The notes under the pieces are model-generated. The model was given only the letters and a program-made list of their open reading frames with translations. It had not been told where the DNA came from and did no database searches. 64,000 nt of DNA from Liolophura sinensis (Eukaryota > Mollusca > Polyplacophora > Chitonida > Chitonidae), in the NCBI RefSeq assembly GCF_032854445.1, contig NC_088302.1, positions 1,860,001 through 1,924,000 on the forward strand, in the 5' to 3' direction. Below, one piece after another: positions 11,756-24,900 of the stretch (the first letter of the stretch is position 1; the number at the start of each line of letters is the position of its first letter). A program made the position numbers and the translations under genes.

Positions 11756-14700
11756 GTATACCATCGTATCACGTTGCTGTAAGACTCATAAATCCCTGTA
11801 CAGTCACGTTCAACATGACCTTTCGTCAGCGTTTAATTTATCCCCAAATTAACTCGGTCGGCGCATTGCCTAGCGAAACAAGAAGCAGGAAACCCAGATC
11901 AACAATCACCGTTCATCGATACATCTCGGTCGAAAGGATCGCATGATAAAGGAAACGGGATTTTTCCTGCTCCTCTGAGTCAGATATAGCTATGCGTCAT
12001 TAAATCTCATTTGAAGGATGTATTCATGCAACAGATAATGATAACGGTGTTCAAACTGAAAGGCCGGGTGTCCTTTCATCTTTACTGCAAGCCGAATTGA
12101 TGCCCTGGTACGAACACCACTGCTACCTGCATTTGTATATGCTTATGGAATCACGGCGTTGTCATATGCGCTCAAAGCCAAAAACTTCCCGGACGCGCTA
12201 GCAAACTTACACTGGGCTAGTTCTTAATAATATAAAAACACACTACACCATAAAAAATAAAACTAGGACAGCGGCGACCATGTGATTGCTGGTAAATGGT
12301 CATACTAAGCCTAACAGGTGAAATGAGGCATCGTCATTTTACCGTAGGCCTATGTAGAATTTCAGTCGAATATTTTCGTGTAAAATGCTTAAAAAGTAGA
12401 TACGTATATACCACCTAGCACCATGGCTTAAACAGAATATGTGTGTGTGTTCGGGAGGGTGGGGGGGGGAGGTAGGGAATGCAGGGGACCAAGCTCGTGG
12501 TCCACCAGTAGAATCTGCTGGTCGGTTGGCCACAGACCCCCATTTATTTTCCATAAGCGACAATGTTAACGTTTAGTGCAGTAGCTCAGCCCTAAAACCC
12601 GTGGCCACTAAGCTTTGGAGCATACCTAGCCCAGCCTGTGAGAAAGAAGCCATAAAAAGTCTTGACATAGGTTGACCTTCCTCGCGAAGGGGACGTCACT
12701 CGCAGCCTCATCACCACCTATCTTCTTGTGTCCTCTCGCCCAGCATTTCAAACTTCCATCAGTAAAGCCCAAAACTTAGACAATTTCCATCATTTTGATA
12801 CCAAGCATGCACCCGTGCAGTAAAAACGGCAGGCTGGCAGCAAGAAAAGACTTCACATCCTAAAATACACAGAATTACATTCCTCCCTCCCGTAAAACGC
12901 AAGTTGTAATGGGGGTCTGTGTCCGGTTAAACAACTCAAAATAAATCCTGCAGGATGGCCATTGAAACAAAACCCGTATACAGCTGTATGATTGTCATAC
13001 AAGACCACAGCATAGAGGACTTGTCATCAGTTTCATTCTACAGAATGATGACAGTTTCAAATTGCCACTCCATCTGAACTTACGCCAACAAAACGGTGAA
13101 AACCACGACATCCCTGAATTTGAATGTGCCAATTCAATGTTAACAGCTCTGACCTATGCTTCTGGAGTTCTGGAAGTTACACCTGGCGCAAATTGCCATT
13201 ACTTCCTTAAACAGGCCCCTGGTCCGGTTTGTATCTCCCTGAGGGCTGTCAGAAGTTTGGGGTTATGACAGCCACAAAAACATGCTATCCCAACTGTGGA
13301 AAAATCACACACAAACCAATAATACATCAATACATACTGATTTTCCGGCTCGATACTAACTCCTTACTCATTGTACCTAGCCTCATCGCTCTATAACTGA
13401 GCTACCAGTCCAGACAGGATTGGCTTGTTTGTCAGTCCCTTATAGGCATTGAAGAACTATTCACATCCGCACTTATTCCAATGCAATAACAATCTCACGG
13501 ATTATAGCTTACATTGCACGGTTGCTTGGGTGTGTCATACACTACTTCGTAACCACGTGTTAAAATCAGCATAAACTAAAGTTATAAAACAGAACTTCTG
13601 TAAAACCCAAGTATGCAATTTAATCCTGCTTTTCTGAGGAGTTCCTTACATTATTTCAGTCTATCATCCCTTCAGAAATATTCCTATGGTACATCCATTT
13701 CATTTACAAGCTCAATTCAGTGATCAGCACACTATCTGATTAAATCGTGTTCAAACGCCCAAGAACCGTTAATGGTTTTATTTCATAAGTGTTTGTGGAT
13801 AAAGGAAACTCAGGAATAAACCACCAACCTCTGACAAATATCTTGACAAGGCCATGACCAAAATAGCAAGACATGAATTCGAACATGCCACCTCATTAGT
13901 GAAGGGCCCAATGATAGCAGCAATACCCTGCTCTTATCCCTTCAACCATAAAGAGACGGACCGGACACACTGTGTAGGTCATATCTTGTTGATACTTAGG
14001 TGTGACAAATTGAAGAAAAGGCTCAACATACAATTTATGTTGACAAGAAACCTTGTTTCATTATATAGTTGTCATGACATGAGAGAAAACAGCCTGCATT
14101 TTCAATCTTGTTTATTACTGTTGGACCAGATTAGAAGATTGCCTTCCTATATAGTTTACAACCTGTTTTCACACAGTTAGGTGATTGTTGCAAAAATTGA
14201 TATTGAACCCAGATAGAAAGAGTATAAAGATTTCAGTCATAATGAGTGGGTTTTAAAACAAAATTTGATATTAAGAATTCAGAGTTGTATAATGGAATAA
14301 AAATATTCGTCTGACGTTCCAATCACGAGCCCATTAAAACTTAAAACAGTTTTGATACCTTCTGCGTTTAACAACCTTCACAAATCAAGTGTGGAAGAAG
14401 TTTTGTGCTCAACACTTCATTGCTTGTTCAGAATGATCACAGCTTAAAACGTCACGGCACTGATGTGGTCCACATCAACCTTCCTCAAGCATTCTTCCTC
14501 ATTCGGTCCACAATCGTTCACTTTCATCTCTTCTAGATGAATATAAAACATTTACAAAGTCCTAAGAGGCTAAAACTGAACTGTACAATACTAAAATATT
14601 TCTGTTTCACAGTTTACACAGAAAGCCAATATAACTACAGCGGAACACAAAATGCTAGAACTGTACAAAAGCTCAGAAGAAACATATCAGTACAAGAGAT

Positions 14701-15209
14701 TTACAATAGCACAACTACCATCTGTCGAGCTACAATCCATAGTTCATCATCTACACATCCTTCAACACACACTATCATGTTGGCACGTCAGCTTACCCTA
14801 AAACTCCGCCATATTTCCAGAAATGAAAAGACTTCCACACATTTGTACAACTCCCAGTTTGTTATTCCATTTGTTCCAATATAACAGGCTAGGTCAGTAA
14901 AGTAGTACAATGTTTGCTGCCTTACAACTTTAATTCTAACCTCAACTCTGAGCGAAAAACTCAAAGAAATTAAAAGAAAGAAAAAAAAAATCCCTGTGCT
15001 GCACAACAGGTTCAACCAGTTTCTCAGGTAAAATACAAAACAAAACAGTTACACAAGTTCCTGTTATTTTATCAGTTGTTCTTCCTGAATTGTAAGAATG
15101 TAATACTTCTTCGTTGGTTGGGGTGTCTACTGATAGATCTGTGGGGAAATAAAATTCATCTGAGAAAGTGAAAACCCATCTGGGTAGATGTAGGGCACAC
15201 AGAACTTGC
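11756..15209. other. Intergenic and probable 3' untranslated region of cyclin I
   Basis: No exon series was recognised on either strand. The part next to 15209 is the likely 3' untranslated region of the minus-strand cyclin I gene. Candidate polyadenylation signals on the minus strand are ATTAAA near 14929 and AATAAA at 14116-14111. A G-rich run lies near 12458-12472. I see nothing else that I can name. Confidence 0.4.
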
Positions 15210-18200
15210 TCAGGTGGCTGAAACGGCTTGAATTTGAGCGAAGCTCATTTCCTCAGGGTCCTGTCGAGCCTCTGAACTGCAGGACGGCCTCACATTCACC
15301 AGTACTTCCTCCACAGTCTCCTCACTGTACAGTCGTTTGATACTGTCATAGATTTCATCCACCTCTTCGGCCATGAGATCAACTTTGCGTTTGTTGGATT
15401 TCACTTTGGGTCGTGTTAAGCTGGAGAACCTGTAGCTGGTCTGGAGATGATTTTTGCTGGCCAAACACTGAGCCACTTGCTCTCGACAATGGATAAGATG
15501 TTTACTATCCACCTAGAACAATGAAAGATGCCAGTTAATGGAAAACAGTACAAATCTCAGCAAATCTGAACAACAATTTTCTACAGGGAAACAAAAAAAA
15601 GAACAATAAATTCCAGTTGGTTTAGTTCAGTTTCACACTTAAGTCATCATAGGATGATGTGTCTTCATTGTTAAAACATGATTATTTCACAAGAGGGTTG
15701 CAAAATTAGATGCAGAGAGATGTACACACACACAACTGCTAAAGCTAAATATAGCACAGCTAAAGTTAAGGTGACCACATAGCAATAAGAAACAAACGAT
15801 AAAATCTTTCCTAAGAATTATTTCAAGATGGAAGCGAGATAAAATACAGGTCAACAAAATTGGATTACCTTCATTTGACTCTTTGTACCAAAAGCTCTTA
15901 GTGTGCCACTGCTTTCTAAGCACATCATAATCAATTATGTACTGACAGTTGGTAATGCCATCTGGTAAACCAATTCAAAATTACTGAGAAGTGGAGGTTT
16001 ATCTGCATAATCAACACAATCCATCACTACTGTCAGAGCAGTTTATTTCTTCGTGCAATCTCACAGTTTCATTAACAATATTCTTACCTGGACCATCTTT
16101 TGCAAAGAAACAATGGTTGGAAACCAGATGGATGTAAACTGCTCCAGTTCCAAACTGATCAACGCTAAAGCCAGTAGGGCCGGTGGGAATAGCATGAGAG
16201 ATCCATGACCCAAACAAATGATCAGCTTGCTGCGGAGGATGCTGATGTGCTGTGAAGGCGTCATGCTGCTCAGCCCATCAAGCAAGTGTGGGTTGTTCTT
16301 CATCATTATCACATGGATCTGCAAAGCAACATCAGTGATAGTGTCAGGAGGTCTTTATAACTCTTCTTTGTTTGTTGTTCACTTATGTTTGCAAGTTACT
16401 TCAATACAGACAGGCTCAAAATGGAGAAAGTTAAAAAATGTTTCCTTTTTGACACATTCCACATAGCAATTACTGTATTGTAAAAAAAAAAAAAAATTCA
16501 AATACTGAATTTATACCTCAAAAGCCTAAATTCACACAACATTTAAAAATTCTGACAGAACATATTTCAAGTTTTTACAGGTCCCAGTTATCAAAACAAA
16601 TGTAAGCGAATATAGTCCCTATAACACAAGCCAACTCACCATATGAAGGAAGTCAACAGAGGTCACAAAGTTGATATTCCAGTTCAGTTTGTCTAGAACT
16701 AGCCGCTCCATTCGACAAACCTCGGCTACAGTGCAACCACTCTGACTTCCACGCACAAGATCCGTGGTGCTAGGAATAACCTGCAATAATACAACCCAAA
16801 CACACTCATTCTAGTCAGGTATAAATGTATACAGTCAGCTGGAATTACTTATCGACAAAATGGCAGTGCAGGCCTGCAAGTAACTTTCTGAGGCATGGGT
16901 GACAAGTTTCCAAACCCATTCATTCGAACTAGTTTTTTGTACATTTTTGTCGCTTAGTTTGTACCTGAAGAGATGGAATTTGATACTGGCAGACTTGCAG
17001 TGCTATTTACAAGCATGAGGATTTAAGAATTAATGGGAAATGCTTTTTCGGTCTGTGTGCATTTTACTTGGGAAACGGTGGGAAATTTTTTGGGGTTCCC
17101 AACAATTTCTTCTATGAGAACCAATTTACCTGTACTAGTTTAATTATTAATGGCATTTCATCAAATAAATTTTGGTGTTTGTTGCCAACTTAATTATCAT
17201 TTACTTTACTGTACATTCAAGATTACCATAATCCCTTAATCTTTTCGTTTAAAATGCATGAACTATCACTGAGTCATAGACATGTCTGACTACAAACTAT
17301 GGAGACAGCATAAACTCTCTTATTTCACAAAAAGGGAGAGAACTGGGTACGCTTCCCTTTGTCAGCTGAGCTATTCCCCTACCGAGTGCAATGGAGCATG
17401 TGTTCAATTTAACTTCAACAACAGCCTTGCCCTAAACGAATCTCACAATCCGAATTTCATATGAAACACAATTTTCTTGGTCAAAGGTATTGACTAGCTT
17501 TCTGTCCTTTGTGTAATTCATCAGCTTTGGTACATCCTGTTAATCACGGCAGATAGCATAACAGGGTCACTGTACACACTGAGATTGTAAAGGATCCATA
17601 TTTCGTAAGACCAATCGTGGCAAAAAAGTACAAGTGCTAGTGACAACTTTAGCCACATTTTGAAGGTTCATTTTGAGTTCAATTTTTACTGAGCAGTACT
17701 GAGTGAGCAGCCAAGCCTTTCTTGTGAGAAACTGACTTTCGGTTCCTTGATTTTTTAACCTGGGAACAGACACAGAAAAGAAACAAGCATTTCAGTGTAA
17801 TCCTCGTGCCTGTATTTAGGCTATCATCATGAATGGATAATATTATAAATAATTGTGTGCACAGAGGGAAATTCATGGATTTGTACATTTCTACAATGCC
17901 TGAGGTTATTGAATGGAAGGACACGGTACAGATATGAATTTCTGAAAGCTATAAAGCCAGGTAGTATGGATCTCAGAATAACACTGGTCAACTGGGAATC
18001 CTGTTTCAATCCTGCATCGGCGCGTGACCGGATGTTCAATGCCATATTAGGTGCCAGTGGGACTATTTAGGTGCCACAGATCTTGATACTCCACTCACCT
18101 CATCCTCCTCAAGTGTTTTGGCTGCCAGATAGTAACAGCTTATTGCAATACATCTCAGATACTTGGGTCGGACCTAAAAAAAACCCCCAAAACAAATAGA

Positions 18201-19546
18201 GAATTGATTACACAATAATCACAACCGAACGTCTTTCAGAATAAACACTTTGAATATGATGCGAGTCACCTGAATTAGTTTACATTTACTCTGTTAATAG
18301 TACAGCACGTAACGATTAAATGACAGAGAAAACACCAAATGATGAACAAGTGAGATGTTGACATACCTTTACCAGCTGAAGGAACTGGTCAAATATAGCA
18401 ATGGCTAAACCAAGGCTCTCTGATGAAAACTGAAAGTGCTGGTTTAGATTCCGCAGCCATAATACTGCTTCATTACGGTGTTCCTCACAAACTTCCTCCT
18501 GTTAAATAACAGCAAAGCCTTTCTTATAAATATTCTTTACCCTGAGGTAGGTAACATGTATGTCAAGTTTAATATATCTTCACCATTATATATTCATGGG
18601 GTGATAGTTCATTTTGGAATATCCAGACCAACCCTCCAAAATAGCCTTTTTGTTTTTTTACACTGAAAGGTTTTTTTTGAGCTTCTGACAGAATTTTTTA
18701 TCTTAAAGTTTGTTTCTTTAAAATCAAATGCATTAGTTCTTACATTTTACTTGAGACTATTATATACAATAATATATATTAGTCCTAGATTTAACAGAGT
18801 AAAAGAAAACCAACCACAAATTTCTGATGGGGTCATTTTAGTTTTTAGGAACGGTCTGGAAACATTGACTAGTAACACATGGTACACTTGCAGGTGGAAT
18901 CAACTGGTGTAAATCTGAACATTTTGTAATGTTTAACTGACTGACTTCCTTTCAAAGCAGTTGGTTGATAAAATGGTGGGAAAACAGCTAAATTCCCTTT
19001 GCTGGTTAATTTATCTAATTATATTTAACATAATGATAGGACTGCGGCCAGCACAATGGTGGGAGAAAACCAGAGCAGAGTCCACACGCAGGTATTTCGC
19101 AGACATTCCCACTTACAACCAAATTTCTATGTTGAAACATGAAAGTAGAAAGTTTACTTGAAGATAGAAATAAATGCTGATGGATGTTCAGTTAATTATT
19201 GAATTTTAGAGCACTCCCATTAGAAAGTTTACTACTCCCCAAAATTAATGACAGCAATGGAAACTTGATTTATTTACTGTAAAAACCACCAAATCAACAC
19301 CTATTCATTCAAGTTTTGTGTGTGAGTAAACTTAAAATACTTTGAACACAACAAATAATTATAAGAAAATGTCAGTAAAGATCTTTCGTAAAATTTATTA
19401 ATTATGACAATACACACTATGGTTGTAGTCTTCCGGAACACTCGTGGCTTCCATTGCTCTCTCTCTTTCTTAAGGGCTTTCCCAAGCATCATTACTAGAT
19501 GTTTAGCATCCAAAGCACTCTGAGGTTGCTTCCTGCACCCCCACAT
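15210..19546 (-). CDS. CCNI: Cyclin I
   Basis: Six coding exons on the minus strand: 19546-19418, 18498-18367, 18173-18099, 16780-16640, 16318-16088 and 15512-15210, all in phase 0, giving 336 residues (human cyclin I, about 377). Landmarks match cyclin I: the helix-1 region WLRNLNQHFQF, the cyclin-box segment KYLRCIAISCYYLAAK followed by EEDE (lysine at about residue 106), RMERLVLDKLNWNI, SPSQHISIL, DSKHLIHCRE, and a C-terminal block KRKV...YDSIKRLYSEE near residues 277-303. The family is an atypical cyclin group related to cyclin G, linked to stress responses and post-mitotic cells; CDK partnership is uncertain. The start chosen is ATG at 19546 in the exon beginning at 19559. A non-coding leader exon lies at 20542 and upstream. 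The first coding exon uses a weak donor, ATA|gtgtgt. The gene lies head to head with cyclin G. Confidence 0.9.
19029..19125 (-). repeat. SINE family 1 fragment in cyclin I intron 1
   Basis: The segment GGCCAGCACAATGGTGGGAG, CAGAGCAGAGTCC, ACACGCAGG, CAGACATTCCCAC matches the reversed central part of SINE family 1. Head and tail are gone. It lies between the first (19418) and second (18498) coding exons of cyclin I. Confidence 0.65.
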
Positions 19547-20541
19547 CTTGCCCAGGTACCTGAAATCACAAAATAGAGGTTTACAGATGTCACAGATCAA
19601 TTCAACTTATGTCATGTGAATGCTAACTCAGCAAGAGTTGAGTTAAACCAAAGGCAAAAAACTCAGTAAATGTCAACGCAGGTTTAGTGAATTAATAACT
19701 AGAATTCTGTCTCACTAAAACAAAGCTAACCAATAAGAACTGACTTACATGTAGTCAAGAAAAAACAAAACAAAACAAAAAAAATTTACCAAAGCAAACA
19801 TCAGCAAATTTGTGGCCTTAGACTTGGGCTGTCAGAGCCCGCCTAATATCTGTCAACTGTCAACCGTCAAAAATCTCACTAACAAAGCCCCCTGCTGACT
19901 GCTGCGTCCTGTACAGCTGACCCACTTTTTCCCTGAAAAGTTTTCTTTCTCTACGATCTTTCTCACTGCTGTGTTTCGTCTTCAAACAGCATCACACATC
20001 AAGTATATTTACAGAGACAGTCTTTAATCAAAATGATTTCGTAAGAAAGTTTAATATGTGCCCGTGTCAGCATTAAGCATCATGATTGAGTCAGCTGTCA
20101 ATAAAAAAACATACACGCCCGGGGATTTTGGTGGAAAACTCCAAATGAGGTTTCTGTTTCTAGAAAAATTCATGCTTACCTGGCTCAAGACAAGACAAGA
20201 CCTGGGAACCAAAGAGCTCCTCTGGTTCACTAGGAACTGCACTTTACATTGGTTTCTCTATAGCTCCATTTTCGACGGGGTTCTTCAAAAATTACGAAAA
20301 GAAATGAAAGAACGAAATAATTAGATGTGTGCGGGAACTACATTAAGTCCCTTTACTGACGTCAAGTGGAAATCAATCCACCGCGTGCCCGACAGACGTA
20401 TTTTTACTGGGTTAATCTCGGCTGTATAGTAAAAAATTTCTACAACATCTGATAAAGAGCTTACAGTGTTTGCAAAATACAACAAAGGGCCAGTCTAGCA
20501 GCCCTACCGATGACGATGTTTCTAAAAACTGAGGAACTTAC

Positions 20542-20690
20542 CTTCTTGTCGGAAGGATATTTCTGTGCTCAGGAGGTCAGGAATGCGGTCATAGCTGTCA
20601 AAACCTAAGATCAGTAAAACACTGCAGCGTAGTGCTCGTTCGTAGCGATATCGTAGTGATCAGCAAGAAGGCGCAAATTGCAGTAAGGGT
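20542..20690 (-). other. CCNI: Cyclin I 5' untranslated exon with a short upstream ORF
   Basis: On the minus strand a good donor, GAAG|gtaagt, ends an exon at 20542; the next acceptor downstream is before 19559. No frame in it extends the cyclin I protein. It holds an eight-codon upstream ORF, MTAFLTS plus stop, at 20592-20569. The 5' limit is not visible; 20690 is approximate. Confidence 0.55.
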
Positions 20691-20699
20691 CAACTTATC

Positions 20700-20960
20700 A
20701 AATAGAGAGGTAAGAGTGTGTATTCCTTCGATGATTCTTCATTCAGATGAGGTGCAAAACGAGTGACAATAGCTGCAGAAACAATAACAGGTCAGACGGG
20801 AAGCAGCAACCAATGAAAATGTACTTTACAAAAGCCGGGTCTTGTCTTTAACCAATCAAATTGTTTCTAATAACGCGGACCGGGCGCCAACTTTGAAAGC
20901 CTTTTGTCAAAACCCCAAAGATTCCTTATGTCATTTTCCAAGCCGCAGGAGGACTGCTGA
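20700..20960. promoter_or_regulatory. Shared divergent promoter of cyclin I and cyclin G
   Basis: About 300 bp separate the 5' exons of the two cyclin genes. Two CCAAT boxes lie at 20810-20814 and 20852-20856. At 20883-20897 is GGCGCCAACTTTGAA, which fits a CDE core (GGCGC), a four-base spacer and a CHR (TTTGAA). That layout, with a CCAAT box about 31 bp upstream, is known in vertebrate cell-cycle promoters bound by NF-Y and the DREAM/MuvB complex. Use of these sites here is inferred. Confidence 0.55.
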
Positions 20961-21010
20961 ACGGACGTGCATGGAGAGTTTCATTGTTATTAGTTTGTAG
21001 CGCCTTGTTA

Positions 21011-21856
21011 ATGGCTTCTGAGAAAGATTGCTGCAGCGTTGTGAACTGCAGGGGTAAGATTTTCAGGCAAGTTCCCGTCAGTTAATCTTACTCTTCATAT
21101 AATTTATAAACTACGGACATATAATTTACTATGCAGAAAAACTTATTCCCAGTGAGTTTTTATTATAACGATTCCACAGAGTGAAAAGAAAGTACAGGCT
21201 TAGACAGTTCATTTAATAGAGGGTTTGTAGGAGTTACAACGTACAGTCAGTTTTGATTTTTTCATTTGATAAATACATATGGTTTTGGTCTTTTAAAAAA
21301 ATCTTCCCGTCCTAATAATCTTTTGCCACTGAACAAGTGCAAGCAAGTCATTATGACTGTATACAGCTCAGAGGGGGTCCTAACATAATCTCTTAAGCAA
21401 TTTCCTGTGGCAGTAAAGAGTGGGGTGGAGGTAGGTTGTTTGTACAGGTGTGTCCATTATTGGGCGGATTTAAACTTTGATGACTGATTTCTTTCCTTGT
21501 TTCAACTTCTACAATTTCCATCTAGCACAGCTAGAATTTGTCTGATAAGGTTCATATATAACCTACTTTTAGGGACTTGGTTAGTTGTTCACATTGGTTT
21601 AGAGACTAAATATCTTTGATGATACTTTACCATTAGATATGTGAAATAAAAGTCAAATTGTTGGAAACACTCTTGCAAAATGATTTTTTTTTCACACAAC
21701 CTACATGTAGCTATTTTTACAGCCTTAAGTAACATTATTGTGTCCATGCATCTTTATTCTCATTTTACAGGGATTTGTGTGGAAGAGATCTCTAGTATTT
21801 AAGCCAGCATTTTTTTTTCTTTTTTTTTTTTCAAATATCTGTTCTCTTTTCAGGTT
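21011..21856 (+). other. CCNG: Cyclin G upstream ORF interrupted by intron 1
   Basis: An ATG at 21011 in the first exon opens a frame MASEKDCCSVVNCR that reaches the donor GCAGGG|gtaaga at 21053. Joined to the acceptor before 21853, it reads GGT TAA and stops at once. An alternative acceptor before 21771 also leads to an early stop. It is therefore an upstream ORF in the leader, not the start of cyclin G. Confidence 0.5.
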
Positions 21857-21971
21857 AAAGTAATTTATAAGGATCCCAGTGAGATTGATCCCAAGCAGAT
21901 GCTGTGAAAGAATGGAATGAATCGTGATAATCTGATGTGACACTTTTGTGTGTGACACTGTGTATTGCAAG

Positions 21972-24900
21972 ATGGTCAACAATCAGAACATCAGAGATCA
22001 TGGGCATGAAGAGAGTTGGACATCTGATCAGTGTAGGATGGAGATGTTAGAACAACTACAGAGACATATTCCTGTAAACCACTGGGAAAAAGTATGTTGT
22101 CCACATATTATTGCCTTTCTGTTCTGTTCAAAATAATAAAGATTGTTAAAAGGTGAGCAAATTTTAAGTGCAAGTTTTTCAGATCGACATTTATGAACTA
22201 ATAAAATGTTGTAAGCTATGTCATTGTTTCACTAATGTGCATTGATTGGACAGTTTTCAGTTTTTGATCATGCTGGGTAATTTATACACTTATAAGGCCT
22301 TAAAGTACTGCAGGTTGACCAACTGCCACAAAACAAAGCAAAATATGCTTTGCAGAAATTACACTCTAGGAACTGAAAGTATCAGGAAAATTTGAAACTA
22401 GTCTCATGTATGCTTGCCATAGCCAGACTATTTGTGGCTTGTTTTACGATGTATCGGTACCTGTGATTGCCAGTGACAGTCTGTTTTTCCCCAGCTATCC
22501 AGTTTGGTGAAGAAAGTTGCAGAAGACTTGAAACACCGATCCAATGTACAGCATGTGGAAAACTACCGTGAATTGGTAATTTATAACTTCTGATTTATAA
22601 GCTCCCACTTTCTGTGGATTTTACATGGCTTTGTAATTTACAAAGATTTGTGCATAACATGCCCTACATATAAAAGCACTTATTGATGACTTACCATCAT
22701 GTATATCAGAATAGTGAAAATTTTACTTGACTTGCTTGATGGATATAAAATTTGAAATGGAATATCACATGTATTTGTTTCAGTCAAACCCAGACAAGGC
22801 TTACCGGAGGAAGTTGAGGGAAATTGCAGTATTCAACCTGCGTTGTTTGAAAGCTTTTTTTTCCTGTGGCTCAGAAGTCCTGATTTCTGCAACATATATG
22901 TTGGATTGTTTTCTGTCAAAAGTGCGAGTAAGTATATACATGCACACTTCATCACTTTCTCCTAGTTTTGTGCTAGTCTAGATCAGTTATAACAGAAACC
23001 GTAATCTAGACGTAAAAAGCAGATATGAAGATTCAATTTTGTATACAACAAGCACTTCATTATCTCTGAAAGGACAAATTTTTGCCAAAAGTTGACTTTA
23101 AAAGAGAGCTCAAGCGTCAAGAAGTCAGACTCTAAATTAACTTGGATTATGCCCTGGAACAGATGCAAGTACTTCAGTAATGGGACTGGCTGTATCAATA
23201 TAGAAGTACAAATGAGGTTTGCAAAGAGACCAGTTTCTTTTCTAATTTAGTGCCCGTAGAATTTATATAAACGTGCCATTAAGCAAAATCAATACTTCAC
23301 CACTTTTTAATGATTAACAAAAGCAGGTGTCAGAGTAATTGTTTTTTTTTTTGCTTTCCTCTTGTCGAACTTAGGTCCAGACAAAGTACATGTCGTGTTT
23401 GACTGCTGCATGCTTTGGAATTGCTTCTGATGTCCATGCCTCCGGTTCCGTGAGTACATCTTCATACTTGAGGTTGATCACCTAGTGTGGAACTGATGAG
23501 TTAACTATATAATGGAATGCATTATACATCAAATGAATGATTGCGTTGGAATGCCACCTCGGCAGCATTTTAGACATTTGTGATAATATTAAATGTTGAT
23601 GTGAAGTTATTTATCCACGATCTTCATGATCTGCTTTATGATCTTCAGTGTTAACATGCCATTCATTTTCAGCAGTTAAGTTGCTTGATTTTCTGTTCAG
23701 ACCTTCTCTTTATACCATTCCAGACATCACCATCTCCAGAAGAATTTTCCCGATTACACCGTAGGGCGTGGTCTCCATCTGATTTCATCCGCATGGAAAA
23801 TAAAGTGATGGAAAAGCTGAATTGCAACCTGAGCCCACCAGTGACATCTCTCACCTTTTTACAGAGCTACTATGAAATGATTTGCTTGGTGGATCGACAG
23901 GTCTTCACTCAGGGCCTGTGGCAGTCCTTGACATCTAAGCTGGAGGCCTGTCTCTCGAGCAGCCAGTTTAACTTATTCCGAGTAAGTTACCTCGGTGCAT
24001 GGTTTCTTTGGACAAATGAATTTGTATATTGTATAACTGATCTGTGTGGTTTTGACATTGTGTTCCCGAGAGTAAGGAGTTTAAAAGAGGTGTGATGTAG
24101 ATTCGCGTTTTGTGGTTGCGTACATGTGTTGCACTAAGCCAAATAATGACGGCTAATACATTATTTTGTTGATGTAGAAAGCAGAGTCTAACAGTGGGTG
24201 TTTCATGCAAGTTGTTTTTATATCTGTTATAAGATAAATATTTAATGGATTGTAAGTTTCAGTTTCAATTTTTGTCTGATTTGATGTGTGATCAATTTTC
24301 AGCCCTGTACCCTGGCTTTGTCTGTGCTAGACGTTGTTCTTCAGGATTTCTGTGATACCATTAATGCAGCAGAGGTTGTCAGAGTAGTGTTCATCTTGCA
24401 GGCATTTTGCCAGGTAAGTTTCATCATGACAGTCATAATCGTACTTTGAACAGACACAATCAAGGTTACTTTATTTTTGGCATGTTTGTAGGTTTTGAAA
24501 TGGGTTCATTCCGATGAAGACCATGTAACTATTAACTATTTCAATCTGAATTAAACTGTAAATACATTTATTTAAAGAAATGCATGTATTTCTAAAATGT
24601 TTTTTTTCCTACGTGTATTAGGAGTGTTCTGTCTGTTTCTGGCAGACCTACAGTACAACAGTGTTAATAATGCTTGCAATGTGTGCTTGCTACTAAATGA
24701 TCATTCTGCCCTGCTGTTAGTTGCGGGCTGTGTAACCATTCAAACAACACTGAGTTTAACACACCAGCCGGTACACCATACCTTTTCATGCTTTTTTTTT
24801 TTTCCTACAAATAAAAGAATTTGATTCTTTTTACTTATTAGATTAGCTGTTAAAGGTGAACTGTCAGAATTTCCTGCAGTGTTCAAAGTGTTCTTACGCA

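Noticed and set aside
21011-21053. ATG at 21011 as the start of cyclin G
   Set aside because: Both possible downstream acceptors bring an immediate or early stop, so it is an upstream ORF.
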